64,000 nt of DNA from Mesoterricola silvestris (GTDB lineage Bacteria; Acidobacteriota; Holophagae; Holophagales; Holophagaceae). The notes under the pieces are model-generated. The model saw nothing but the letters and a program-made list of their open reading frames with translations, was not told where the DNA came from and ran no database searches. The DNA lies in the NCBI RefSeq assembly GCF_030295405.1, contig NZ_AP027080.1, forward strand, positions 4,262,001-4,326,000. The letters are read 5' to 3'. The position numbers and the translations under genes are program-made. Within the stretch, counting starts at the first letter, position 1. Every line of letters begins with the position of its first letter. Below, piece by piece: positions 1 through 8,129 of this stretch.

Positions 1-938
1 CCGGGGCGGTGGGATTCCGGGTCCTGGACAACGCGCGATGGCTGGACGGGTTCTACTACGCCGTGACCACCCTGGTGGGCTTCCGGGATTCCCACCCCGC
101 CAGTCCCGCCCTCAAGGTCTTCACCATGGCCTACATCATCACCGGCATCGTGGTGGTGGGCATGGCCTTTTCCAATCTCCTGGCCCTCCTGCTGGAGGGG
201 GACCTCAAGGGCTACTTCCTGGAGCGACGCATGCAGAAACGCCTCAACGCCCTCAAGGACCACATCATCGTGTGCGGGTTCGGCAAGACGGGCTTCCAGG
301 CCGCCTGGGAGCTCAAGCAGGTGGGGGTGCCCTTCGTCCTCATCGAGAAGGACGAGAGCAAGAGCCACAACGCCCGGTTCGAGGGCGAGCTCTTCCTGGT
401 GGGAAACGCCATGGACGAAGTCCTCCTGGAGCGGGCCGGCATCACCCGCGCCCGGGGCCTCATCACCACCCTCCAGACCGACGCGGACAACGTGCTGGTG
501 ACCCTCACGGCCCGCCAGATGAACCCGAACCTCTCCATCGTGGCCCGCTCCACCAAGCTGGGAACCGAGAACAAGCTCAAGGCCGCCGGGGCCGACCACA
601 TCGTCAGCCCCTACGAGATCGGCGGGCGCCGCATGGCCTCGCTCCTGCTGACCCCGGACCTCCTCAACTACGTGGACGTCATCCTGGACAAGAAGCAGAT
701 GGAGATGGCCATCGAGCACATCCTCGTGCGCCCCGAATCCTACCTGGTGGGCAAGACCATGCGCGAGGTGCGCCTGAGGGACCGCACCGGCGCGCTCATC
801 GTGGGCATCAACCGGCCCATGGAGGGCCTCCGCTTCAACCCCACCGGCTCCGAGGTTTTCGAGGCCGGGGACGTGCTGCTGGCCATGGGGGACCATGAGG
901 CCCTGGACGCCCTGGTGAAGGTTTCCCGCGGGGTCTGA
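1..938 (+). CDS. Potassium channel with RCK (TrkA-N/TrkA-C) domains, 5' partial
   Basis: The reading frame is open to the left edge, so the start and first membrane helix lie outside the window. What remains begins with a pore-loop-like stretch (YYAVTTLVGFRDSHP), followed by a hydrophobic inner helix (about residues 38-60) and a cytoplasmic RCK regulatory domain. The Rossmann motif GFGKTGF is at about 90-97, and a TrkA-C-like domain occupies the last 80 residues. Such proteins are homotetrameric K+ channels gated by nucleotide or ion binding to the RCK ring. The filter is unusual: the canonical TVGYGD is TLVGFRD here, with an arginine replacing the second glycine. The CPA2 antiporter gene follows 32 bp downstream on the same strand, so the two probably serve K+/pH homeostasis together. 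The family call is firm; ion selectivity is open. Confidence 0.85.
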   Translation, partial: GAVGFRVLDNARWLDGFYYAVTTLVGFRDSHPASPALKVFTMAYIITGIVVVGMAFSNLLALLLEGDLKGYFLERRMQKRLNALKDHIIVCGFGKTGFQAAWELKQVGVPFVLIEKDESKSHNARFEGELFLVGNAMDEVLLERAGITRARGLITTLQTDADNVLVTLTARQMNPNLSIVARSTKLGTENKLKAAGADHIVSPYEIGGRRMASLLLTPDLLNYVDVILDKKQMEMAIEHILVRPESYLVGKTMREVRLRDRTGALIVGINRPMEGLRFNPTGSEVFEAGDVLLAMGDHEALDALVKVSRGV

Positions 939-970
939 AACGAACCCCGCCCTCGGGGCACTCCAAGGGC

Positions 971-2851
971 ATGGATTCCAGTTCCCACCTGCTTATCGTT
1001 GATCTTGCCACCGTCCTGGGCGTGGCGGCCCTCACCACCCTGCTCTTCCGGAGGCTGCGCCAGCCGGCGGTGCTGGGCTACCTCCTCGCGGGCCTCATCG
1101 TGGGGCCCCACGTGCCGGTGCCCCTCGCGGCCCACCTCCAGAACGTCCAGACCCTGGCGGAACTGGGGGTCATCCTTCTGATGTTCTCGGTGGGCCTGGA
1201 ATTCGATTTCCGCAAGCTGGCCCGGGAGGGGGTCCCCGCCGTCCTCCTGGGAGTCGCGCAGGTGGGCCTCACCACCTGGCTGGGGTACCTGGCGGGGCGC
1301 GGCCTGGGCTGGGGCCCGCGGGAAAGCGCGCTCATGGCCGCGGCCCTGGCGGTGTCCAGCACCATGATCATCGCCAAGCTCTTCGAGGAGCACGGCGGCA
1401 AGGGCCCCTTCCGGGACCTGGTCTTCTCGGTCCTGGTGGTCCAGGACCTCTTCGCCATCCTGCTCCTGGCGGGCATGGACACCTCGTCGGCCGCGTCCGG
1501 GGGCATCGGCTGGGCCCTGGCGCGGGTGGGCCTCTTCCTGGCGGGCCTCCTGGGGCTGGGGGGCCTCCTCCTGCCGCCCCTGCTGCGCTGGGCCGCGGAC
1601 CACGGCCGGGACGAGACCCTGCTGGTGGCCGCCGTGGGGGCCTGCTTCACCTGCGCCGTGCTGGCGTCGAAATCCGGATGTTCACCGGCACTGGGCGCTT
1701 TCGCGGCGGGGATGCTCGCGGCCGGCAGCCGGCGGGTGCGCCCCATCGAGCGCCTGGTGATCCCCGTGCGGGATCTCTTCGGCGCCATCTTCTTCGTGGC
1801 GGTGGGCATGCTCATGGATCCGCGGGTCCTGGCGGGGCAGGCGGGCCCGATCCTCCTCCTTTCCGCCGTGGTGCTCCTGGGCAGTGCGGCCGGAGGCGCC
1901 CTGGGGGCCGCGGCGGCGGGCATCCCGGCGCCCACCGGCCTGCGGGTGGGCCTCACCCTGGCCCAGCCCGGCGAGCTTTCCTTCGTCCTGGTGGGGGTGG
2001 GCGCCGCGGCGGGCCTGCGCTTTCCCCAGGCCCTGCCCGTGGTGGTGGGCGTGGCCTTCGTGACCGCCGTGGCGGGCCCCTTCTTCTTCCGCCGGGGGGA
2101 GGCCATCGCCCGCGGCTTCGACCGGGCTCTTCCCGCCCCGGCGCACCGCGCCCTCGCCCGGATCCAGGGATGGACCACGGGCCTGCGCCGGCGCGCCCCC
2201 CGCGGTCCCAGGGGCCTCCCCGTGGGCTACCTCCTCCTGGACGCGGTTCTCTTCAATCTCCTCGCCATCGGCGCCAGCCAGGTGCGGCACCACCCCCTGG
2301 TGCGCGCCCAGCCCCTCGCCGCCGGAGGGTTGCTTATGCTGGGCCTGGCCTTCCTGGGCTGGGCCTTGCACCGCCGCACCGCCCAGCTCGCCGCCACCGC
2401 CGGGCTGCGCACGGCCCTGCTCCTGGCCTTGGCCGCCCCCAGCTTCGCCGTGGTGCAGCCCCTGCTGCCCCGGGGCCCCGCCCTGGCCCTGGCGGTGGGC
2501 ATCCTGGTGTGCGTGGGCATCCTGGGCCGGATTCCGGCGCGCCCCGCGCCCCGCTTCGGCATCCAATGGCTCCTGGATGGCGTCCGGCAGCCCTGGCGCC
2601 AGGGCCCGGCCGAAACCGAGGCGTCCCTGGCGACCCTTCCCCTGGCCGTGGGATCCCCCTTCGTCGGCCGTCCCCTGGCCGATCTGCAATTGGCCCTGGA
2701 GGACGCGGAAAACACGGGGATTCTGGCCGTCCAGCGGGGCGGCCAATGGTTCCCCGCCCAGGCGGGTTTCCGGCTCCAGGCGGGGGACCGCATCGCCCTG
2801 GGCGCCACCCATGGGGCCCTGGGAAGGGCGGAAGGCCTACTGAAAGGCTAG
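971..2851 (+). CDS. CPA2-family monovalent cation/proton antiporter (KefB/GerN-like) with C-terminal RCK_C-like domain
   Basis: 626 residues. The first ~380 form the Na+/H+ exchanger membrane domain with about 12 hydrophobic segments. The opening block (LRQPAVLGYLLAGLIVGPH), the ELGVILLMFSVGLEFDFRKL segment and the VVQDLFAILLL helix with its conserved acidic residue are all typical of KefB/KefC-like CPA2 antiporters. Three or four further helices follow (about 415-520). The C-terminal ~75 residues (GSPFVGRPLADLQL...QAGDRIALGA) resemble a TrkA-C/RCK_C ligand domain; there is no TrkA-N nucleotide-binding domain. It exchanges K+ or Na+ for H+ across the inner membrane. The upstream RCK channel suggests a shared transcript. 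Substrate cannot be told from sequence. Confidence 0.85.
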   Translation: MDSSSHLLIVDLATVLGVAALTTLLFRRLRQPAVLGYLLAGLIVGPHVPVPLAAHLQNVQTLAELGVILLMFSVGLEFDFRKLAREGVPAVLLGVAQVGLTTWLGYLAGRGLGWGPRESALMAAALAVSSTMIIAKLFEEHGGKGPFRDLVFSVLVVQDLFAILLLAGMDTSSAASGGIGWALARVGLFLAGLLGLGGLLLPPLLRWAADHGRDETLLVAAVGACFTCAVLASKSGCSPALGAFAAGMLAAGSRRVRPIERLVIPVRDLFGAIFFVAVGMLMDPRVLAGQAGPILLLSAVVLLGSAAGGALGAAAAGIPAPTGLRVGLTLAQPGELSFVLVGVGAAAGLRFPQALPVVVGVAFVTAVAGPFFFRRGEAIARGFDRALPAPAHRALARIQGWTTGLRRRAPRGPRGLPVGYLLLDAVLFNLLAIGASQVRHHPLVRAQPLAAGGLLMLGLAFLGWALHRRTAQLAATAGLRTALLLALAAPSFAVVQPLLPRGPALALAVGILVCVGILGRIPARPAPRFGIQWLLDGVRQPWRQGPAETEASLATLPLAVGSPFVGRPLADLQLALEDAENTGILAVQRGGQWFPAQAGFRLQAGDRIALGATHGALGRAEGLLKG

Positions 2852-2980
2852 GGTCTTGGTCGGAATCTGTGGACAAGGATGGCTTATACCCGATCCCCTT
2901 CGGGGCATGGTGCCTGGAAGGTGAGTGTCCTGGCAACGCACGAACCTGTTGCGCCGGAGAATCCAGGCGAAAAGATGAAA

Positions 2981-3199
2981 CGCTGGGGCGCAGGGATCTC
3001 GCTGGGGCGCTGGGGGTCAAGCCCGGGTGTGAACGCCCCGGCGGATCCCGCCATCCATGAGGGGCCAGGCGCGGACGTTCAGAAACAGGCCAACCCCCAG
3101 ACCGGAGAAACGCAACCGCGTATTGATCTGGGCGAAGTGGGCATCCACCCGCTTTTCCTTCTTTTCCCAGCGCCCCAGCGAGTCCCCAGCGCCTCAGCG
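2981..3199. repeat. 34-bp inverted repeat (arms 2981-3014 and 3166-3199)
   Basis: The left arm contains CGCTGGGGCGC and CTCGCTGGGGCGCTGGG. The right arm carries the reverse complement, with 30 of 34 positions pairing by eye. The arms enclose the GxxExxY remnant, whose reading frame starts next to the right arm and stops within 3 bp of the left arm. Each arm is itself a twofold repeat of CGCTGGGGCGC-like units. Confidence 0.8.
3017..3165 (-). pseudogene. C-terminal remnant of a GxxExxY-family protein
   Basis: On the minus strand a frame ending in TGA at 3017-3019 reads VDAHFAQINTRLRFSGLG, then VGLFLNVRAWPLMDGGIRR. This matches in order the C-terminal signature of GxxExxY proteins, small PDDEXK-nuclease-like proteins that end 'xHeaQlltYLrltglklGlLiNF...l.dGirR'. 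Upstream in the same frame there is a stop within the flanking 34-bp repeat, and the N-terminal catalytic half is missing. It is therefore a fragment rather than a gene. The match is from memory of the family pattern and would need a profile search. Confidence 0.55.
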
Positions 3200-3251
3200 T
3201 TTAATCGTTTCGATGGGCCTTCCGTTGAGTCTATAAATTGCCGAACACTCC

Positions 3252-4181
3252 CTAGGCGCCCCGCTGCTCCATGAGGGCCTCGGACTTGCGCATGGCCCGC
3301 TGGGTGGTCCAGAAGCCCCAGAGGGCGCCCAGGGCGCCGGTGGCGGTGCCGATGAGGCCGATCAGGGCCAGGTTGCCCGGCGAGAAGAAGCCCAGCCTCG
3401 CCAGTTCCACCAGGAGGGGCGACAGGCGGCCCATGCCGTGGGCCACGGGCCACCATAGGCCCAGGAGGCCCAGCACCGCCACCATGGATGCCAGGAGGCC
3501 CAGCACGCCGCCTTCCACCAGGAGGGGGGTGCGGATGAAGCCCTCGGTGGCTCCCACCAGGCGCATGATGGTGATCTCCTCCTCGCGGGTCATGATGCAC
3601 ATGCGGATGACGTTGCCGGTGGCGAAGCCGGCGGCCACCAGGAGCAGGACGCCGAAGGAACTGAGCGCCGACCGCATGAGGCGGGCCGTCTTCTGGAGCC
3701 CCTCCAGGCGCTCCTGATCCACCACCACGTCACCCACCCCGGGCAGGGAGCGCAGGCTCTCCCCCACGTCGATGGCCTTGCGCGCCGCCAGAAGGTCCGG
3801 GCGCAGGCTCAGTTCCAGGGTCTCGGGGATGGGCTCGCCCAGGCTCTTGAGCATGAGGCCCGCGTCCCGGGTGGTCTCCAGGAACCTGCGGGTGGTCTCC
3901 TGGGAGGAGATGCGCTTGACGCTCGCGAAGCGCGGGTCCCGGCGGAGCTGGCCTTCGGCCTGGTCCAGGCCGCCGCCCTCGTTGGCGAAGATGGTGATGC
4001 GGGCCAGGCCCTCCATGCGCGAGACCCACCGGTCCAGCCCCTGCACCACCAGCAGGCCTCCGCCGGCCAGGAGCAGGCCCGAGGCCAGGGTGAGCACGGC
4101 CAGGAAATGCTGGCCCCGGTGCCGGAACAGATCGTTCACCACGTCGCGGATCAGCAGGCCCAGGAGCCGGTAGAAGACCAT
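3252..4181 (-). CDS. ftsX: Cell-division protein FtsX-like ABC permease
   Basis: 309 residues with FtsX architecture: a cytoplasmic N-terminus, TM1 (about 24-46), a periplasmic domain (about 50-165, containing ARITIFANE and the turn ETLELSLRPD), and three C-terminal helices (about 175-195, 220-245 and 268-290). The FtsX-family block TREEEITIMRLVGATEGFIRTPL joins TM2 and TM3. FtsX with the ATPase FtsE controls peptidoglycan hydrolases at the septum. ftsE normally lies directly upstream, but here the upstream neighbour is a lipoprotein gene ending 1 bp before this start, so the ATPase must be elsewhere. The family call is confident. Confidence 0.88.
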   Translation of the reverse strand: MVFYRLLGLLIRDVVNDLFRHRGQHFLAVLTLASGLLLAGGGLLVVQGLDRWVSRMEGLARITIFANEGGGLDQAEGQLRRDPRFASVKRISSQETTRRFLETTRDAGLMLKSLGEPIPETLELSLRPDLLAARKAIDVGESLRSLPGVGDVVVDQERLEGLQKTARLMRSALSSFGVLLLVAAGFATGNVIRMCIMTREEEITIMRLVGATEGFIRTPLLVEGGVLGLLASMVAVLGLLGLWWPVAHGMGRLSPLLVELARLGFFSPGNLALIGLIGTATGALGALWGFWTTQRAMRKSEALMEQRGA

Positions 4182-4182
4182 C

Positions 4183-5325
4183 CTACTTGCTCCCGTCCAG
4201 GGCCAGGCCGCGGATCTCCACCCCGGTGCCCAGGTAGTACCGCACGGAGGCGGCCGCGGAGGAGGGGCTCTTCCAGATCCGCAGGATGTTGGCGCCCGTG
4301 CCCGAGCCGGTGGTGGAGGCGGTGAAGTCGGCCCCCGCCATCCAGTCCTTCACCTGGGCGTGGGCGAGGAAGCGCAGGCCGGCCAGGGCCGTGGCGGTGT
4401 CGGGCAGGGCCCCGTAGGGGGCCTGGTTCATGTTCCCGAGGGTGAACTGCCCCTGGTTGAAGGCCAGCACCGCGTTGCCGGAGGCGATGGGCCGGGCCAC
4501 GTAGAGGCGGTTGAAGGTGGTGTCGTAGGCCAGGGAGGCGTTGGCGGGGGTGTTGGACCCGTCCCACAGCTTCGTGCCGTCGCCCACGAGCACCTGGGTG
4601 TTGTACTGGAACGCGGTGCCCGACGAGAGGCGCAGGCGCGGTCCCCCGTTGAGCACGCCCAGGGTGTCGGGAACGGTGGACCCGCTGCGGAAGAACCCGA
4701 TGAGGTTGCCGGAGCCCGTGGCGGCGATGGCGGCGCCCCCGGTGTCCTGGGTGATGGTGCTGTCCAGGTACGTGCCCGCCGGGGCCACGGTGCCCGAGAG
4801 GATGGAATCCGGGTTGCTCACGACCCAGATGCGCCAGGCGTTGCTGGAACCCGTCTCCAGCACGTAGAGGGTGCCCGAGGACGTGTCCAGGGCCGCCTGG
4901 GAGAACACGGACGACGCCAGGCGATCGGAGCTGGTGTTGCCCAGGGTGAACGTGGCGATGTCCGTGGTGGAGCTGAGGGTGCCGTTCTGGTTGCTGGCGT
5001 TGTTGACGCGCACCACGCCGCCGGTCTCGCTGATCAGGTACAGGTTGTTGCTGTTGGTGTTCAGCACCATCCCCCCCCAGGCCAGGGTGCCCAGGTTCGT
5101 GATGGCGTCGCCCTTGATGGTCCGGGCCGCGGCCGGCGCGGAACTGTCCGCGGCCAGGTCCGCGATGGTGTTGATGTCGTCCCACGCCAGCACCTGATGG
5201 CTGGCGTTGTCGTAGACGTAGAGGGGCGTGGTGCTGGTGTCGCCCGGCTTGGGATCCACGCAGGCCAGGGTGCCCAGGAGCGCGAAAAGGGCGGTGAGGG
5301 CGGGGAACAGGCGGGATCGAGTCAT
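4183..5325 (-). CDS. Secreted lipoprotein of unknown function, probable beta-propeller
   Basis: 380 residues. The N-terminus MTRSRLFPALTALFALLGTLAC is a lipoprotein signal peptide with lipobox LGTLAC, so the mature protein starts at Cys22. The rest is Ser/Thr/Asn/Gly-rich with repeated short strands such as TPLYVYDNASHQVLAWDDI, NNLYLISETGGVVRVNN and GTLYVLETGSSNAWRIW. This pattern suggests a YncE- or SMP30-like beta-propeller. No catalytic motif was recognised. It ends 1 bp before ftsX and follows the DUF4388 gene by 17 bp, so the three minus-strand genes probably form one transcript. Expected location is the periplasm, anchored to a membrane. Confidence 0.7.
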   Translation of the reverse strand: MTRSRLFPALTALFALLGTLACVDPKPGDTSTTPLYVYDNASHQVLAWDDINTIADLAADSSAPAAARTIKGDAITNLGTLAWGGMVLNTNSNNLYLISETGGVVRVNNASNQNGTLSSTTDIATFTLGNTSSDRLASSVFSQAALDTSSGTLYVLETGSSNAWRIWVVSNPDSILSGTVAPAGTYLDSTITQDTGGAAIAATGSGNLIGFFRSGSTVPDTLGVLNGGPRLRLSSGTAFQYNTQVLVGDGTKLWDGSNTPANASLAYDTTFNRLYVARPIASGNAVLAFNQGQFTLGNMNQAPYGALPDTATALAGLRFLAHAQVKDWMAGADFTASTTGSGTGANILRIWKSPSSAAASVRYYLGTGVEIRGLALDGSK

Positions 5326-5342
5326 GCGGGCTTTCCGGGGTG

Positions 5343-6368
5343 CTACTTGGCGAAGAGGGCCTTCAGGTGGGCGTTGAGGTTCTTGACGGTATCACCGTCG
5401 CACCCGGCGTCCACCGCCCCCCGGGAAACGGCGAGGGCCAGGTTCTTGACCGCCTCGGGGCCTTCGCCGGCGACGAGCTGCTGGTTCGCCTTGGCCTGCA
5501 GGCGGTTCACCATCTCGTGGTGCTCCGGCGGCAGGGCCCCCTTGGCTGTCTGGACGATGCGCTGGGTGAAGTTGGTGAGCTTGGCCAGGCGCACCGGATC
5601 CTGGGCCGGGGCCAGGGGCCGGGGCGCGGCGTGGGCGGGCCGCAGCTCCACCCGCACGGGCATCTCGGGCTCCGCGGGCAGGGACGGCGGATCCGGGGCG
5701 AGGCCCACGGGCTCGGTGACCACCGGGGCGGGCTCGGGCTCCGCCGGGGGCGGTGGAGGGGCCGGCTGGGGCTTCTCCGCCGCGGGGGCGGGTTTCCCGG
5801 GCACCTCGGGACGCTTGCCGCTGCGCACGCCCTTGAGCACCACGTGGCCGCCCATGACGAGGCCGTAGAGGTCCTTGGCGATGTTCAGCACGGGCTTCTC
5901 CAGCACCTCGGCCAGTTCGGCGACGGTGTAGTACCCCGTGGCCAGGGTCAGGAGCCGGGCCTCCCGCGGGTTCACGCCCGAGGGCGTCTCGCCGGGAAGG
6001 AGGGTGGTGTGGGGGTGCAGGTCCAGGGACGGGATCTTCTGGCTGATGACCCGCCACTCGTCCATGCGGCGGTGCATTTCCATGAGGATGGACGGGTTCG
6101 GCTTGGTGATGGTCACCTCGACGCCGGGGTCGTTCTCCTCGAAGTGGTAGTGGCCGTCCAGCCACAGCGCCACCTCGTAGATGGCGTCCAGGCCCTCGCA
6201 GTCGTTGGATACCGCATGCACGATGCGGCCGTCCTTCAGGTAGATCCGCGCCTTGTGCAGCTCCTCGGACACATGGAAACAGCCGGTCTTTCCGCCCTGG
6301 CTCACCAGCTGGATGATATCCGGCAGGGGCGCCTCGCGCATCGAACCTTGGATAAGACCCTGGGACAT
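5343..6368 (-). CDS. DUF4388 (PATAN-like) domain protein
   Basis: 341 residues from the ATG at 6368, which begins MSQGLIQGSMREAPLPDIIQ and is preceded by a purine-rich AGAGGGG; an upstream extension would add an unconvincing basic tail. Residues 1-110 match the DUF4388 pattern: PDIIQLVSQGGKTGCFHV, then ARIYLKDGRIVHAV, AIYEVALWLDGHYHFE. The domain occurs in gliding, chemotaxis and two-component proteins and is thought to mediate protein interaction. A winged-helix-like middle (about 145-195), a proline/glutamate-rich linker (about 205-275) and a helical C-terminus follow. A signalling adaptor is the likely role, but the partner is unknown. Confidence 0.7.
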   Translation of the reverse strand: MSQGLIQGSMREAPLPDIIQLVSQGGKTGCFHVSEELHKARIYLKDGRIVHAVSNDCEGLDAIYEVALWLDGHYHFEENDPGVEVTITKPNPSILMEMHRRMDEWRVISQKIPSLDLHPHTTLLPGETPSGVNPREARLLTLATGYYTVAELAEVLEKPVLNIAKDLYGLVMGGHVVLKGVRSGKRPEVPGKPAPAAEKPQPAPPPPPAEPEPAPVVTEPVGLAPDPPSLPAEPEMPVRVELRPAHAAPRPLAPAQDPVRLAKLTNFTQRIVQTAKGALPPEHHEMVNRLQAKANQQLVAGEGPEAVKNLALAVSRGAVDAGCDGDTVKNLNAHLKALFAK

Positions 6369-6496
6369 GGAGATCCCCTCTCTCATAAATGTATGCTTGG
6401 ACAAAATCCTAGCATGATCCCCCTTCCAGGTGCGCCTGATGGTTGGATGCCCCGAGGCCCCCCCAGGTTCCCCGGGGGCGGGGCACCGTTCTGAAA

Positions 6497-6502
6497 TACA
6501 AT
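6497..6502 (+). promoter_or_regulatory. Possible -10 element (TACAAT) for ribB
   Basis: TACAAT lies 18 bp before the chosen GTG start of the riboflavin gene. No clear -35 is seen. The short distance leaves no room for an FMN riboswitch in the leader. Confidence 0.35.
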
Positions 6503-6520
6503 GACGTTTTGGGATCTGCC

Positions 6521-7594
6521 GTGAGCACACCTTTCTCCTCCATCGAATCGGCCATCGAGGCCATCCGCCAGGGAAGGATGGTCGTGGTGGTGGATGACGA
6601 GGACCGGGAGAACGAGGGCGACCTGACCCTGGCCGCCGAACACGTCACCCCGGAGGCCATCGCCTTCATGGCGACCCACGGCCGGGGGCTCATCTGCACC
6701 GCCCTGGAGGGCCCGCTCCTGGACCACCTCCACATCCCCCAGATGGTCCAGGACAACACCAGCCCCTTCGAGACCGCCTTCTGCGTGAGCGTCGAGGCCC
6801 GGGAGGGCACCTCCACGGGCATCTCCGCCCACGACCGCTCCCGCACCATCCAGGCCCTGGTGGCCCCCGGGGCCAAGGCCACGGATTTCGTGAAACCCGG
6901 CCACGTGTTCCCCCTGCGGGCCAAGCCCGGCGGCGTCCTGGCCCGCACCGGCCAGACGGAGGCCTCCGTGGACCTGGCGCGCCTGGCGGGCCTGCACCCC
7001 TCGGGCGTCATCTGCGAAATCATGAAGGACGACGGCACCATGGCCCGGGTCCCCGATCTGGTGCCGTTCTGCCAGAAGTTCGACCTGCCCCTGGTGACCG
7101 TGGCCGCCCTGGTGGCCCACCGCCTCCGGGTGGATCCCATCATCCGGCGCGTGGGCACCACGGTGCGGGAGACGGCCTGGGGCACCCTGAAGGTTCACCG
7201 GTTCGAGAGCCTCCTGGATGGCAGCCAGCACTTCGCCTACGTGCTGGGCGAGGTGGAGGGGGGCCCGGCTCCCCTTGTGCGGGTGCACCAGGAGACCCTG
7301 CCGGACGACCTGGACGGCTTCGGCAAGCTGGCCCCCACCCCCTTCCACGAAGCCATGGACGCCATCCGCACCGAGGGCCGGGGCGTCCTGGTCTACCTCC
7401 GCCGCCCCGGCACCGACCCGGAAATCCCGCCCCAGGCCCCCCTCAGCGATCGGGATGTGGGAGTAGGGGCTCATATTCTTGTGTCCCTTGGAGTTAAAGA
7501 AATGCGGCTCCTGAGCAGGGCGGAAAAGAAGTATATTGGTCTCCGTGGCTTCGGCCTCGACATCGTCGGTCACGTTCACCTGGACGCCCATTGA
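6521..7594 (+). CDS. ribB: 3,4-dihydroxy-2-butanone-4-phosphate synthase with degenerate GTP cyclohydrolase II-like domain (RibBX-type)
   Basis: 357 residues from GTG 6521. The first ~205 are a complete RibB domain (IRQGRMVVVVDDEDRENEGD; AFMATHGRGLICTAL; THGR, DGTMARVPDL and the metal-site residues), which makes DHBP from ribulose-5-phosphate for riboflavin synthesis. The C-terminal ~145 residues have the RibA fold pattern (LVRVHQETLPDD, GRGVLVYLRRPG, GVGAHILVSLGV, KKYIGLRGFGLDIV). The zinc-binding C-X10-CxC of GTP cyclohydrolase II is missing: where DVFGSLRCDCG is expected the sequence reads DDLDGFGKLAPTPF. The RibA half is therefore predicted inactive, as in known RibBX proteins. The stop overlaps the start of the next gene. 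Confidence 0.88.
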   Translation: MSTPFSSIESAIEAIRQGRMVVVVDDEDRENEGDLTLAAEHVTPEAIAFMATHGRGLICTALEGPLLDHLHIPQMVQDNTSPFETAFCVSVEAREGTSTGISAHDRSRTIQALVAPGAKATDFVKPGHVFPLRAKPGGVLARTGQTEASVDLARLAGLHPSGVICEIMKDDGTMARVPDLVPFCQKFDLPLVTVAALVAHRLRVDPIIRRVGTTVRETAWGTLKVHRFESLLDGSQHFAYVLGEVEGGPAPLVRVHQETLPDDLDGFGKLAPTPFHEAMDAIRTEGRGVLVYLRRPGTDPEIPPQAPLSDRDVGVGAHILVSLGVKEMRLLSRAEKKYIGLRGFGLDIVGHVHLDAH

Positions 7595-8088
7595 TTAGTA
7601 CACAATTCCTCCGAGACTCTCCGCTGTTCAGGGATCTGGACGAGACGGAGCGTGCCCAGGTGCTCACCATCGGCCAGGTGCGCAGCTACCGCCCGGAGGA
7701 GGTCATCTTCCGGGAAGGGGACGCGGGGGATGGGCTGTACATCGTGATCGACGGCACCGTGCGCATCTCCAAGCACACCGCCACCGGCGAGGAGGCCCTG
7801 GCCATCCTCGAACCCAACGCCTTCTTCGGCGAGATGGCCCTGGTGGACTTCTCCACCCGCGCCGCCGACGCCGTGGCCAACGTCCCCAGCGAGGCCTTCT
7901 TCATACCGCTCCGGGAACTGCGGACCCTCATCGAGGCCAACCACGGCATCGCCCTGAAGGTCCTCTACGCCCTCTGCGAGGTGCTGACCCAGCGCCTGCG
8001 CGAAACCAACGAGCGGTACATGACCGTGTTCACGCTTGCCCAATGGGGGGGAGGCATGACCCAGGACAACCTGTTCCCCATTCCCTGA
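7591..8088 (+). CDS. Cyclic-nucleotide-binding (CRP-like) domain protein without DNA-binding domain
   Basis: 165 residues from a TTG start that overlaps the ribB stop (TTGA), a sign of translational coupling. Residues 8-125 form one cNMP-binding domain: FRDLDETERAQVL, VIFREGDAGDGLYIVIDGTVRIS and the phosphate-binding-cassette-like FGEMALVDFSTRAADAVA, where the usual ERxA arginine appears as TRAA. No helix-turn-helix or kinase domain follows; the C-terminus is a helix plus a Gly-rich tail. It could be a free-standing ligand sensor acting through protein contacts. Ligand and target are unknown. Confidence 0.8.
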   Translation: MISTQFLRDSPLFRDLDETERAQVLTIGQVRSYRPEEVIFREGDAGDGLYIVIDGTVRISKHTATGEEALAILEPNAFFGEMALVDFSTRAADAVANVPSEAFFIPLRELRTLIEANHGIALKVLYALCEVLTQRLRETNERYMTVFTLAQWGGGMTQDNLFPIP

Positions 8089-8129
8089 GCCGGCCGCATC
8101 CGGCCGCTCTACGACCCACGAGGAGATCC

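Larger units (their letters stand above)
2852..3251. other. 400-bp gene-free gap with gene remnant and long inverted repeat
   Basis: This gap separates the antiporter from the convergent ftsX gene. It holds a decayed GxxExxY reading frame on the minus strand and a 34-bp inverted repeat, both listed separately. A short GC hairpin (ATCCCC-TTC-GGGGCA, about 2892-2906) just after the antiporter might help end transcription, but it has no T-run. Confidence 0.6.

Noticed and set aside
971-2851. A complete KefB/KefC glutathione-gated system
   Set aside because: The C-terminus lacks a TrkA-N nucleotide-binding domain and no KefG/KefF-like gene is adjacent.
3079-3600. A 173-codon minus-strand frame overlapping ftsX
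   Set aside because: It is in the wrong frame for most of ftsX and its downstream part is not the frame that matches GxxExxY.
6420-6520. FMN riboswitch upstream of ribB
   Set aside because: The spacer is ~150 bp, lacks the conserved FMN-aptamer blocks, and a -10-like box lies 18 bp before the start.
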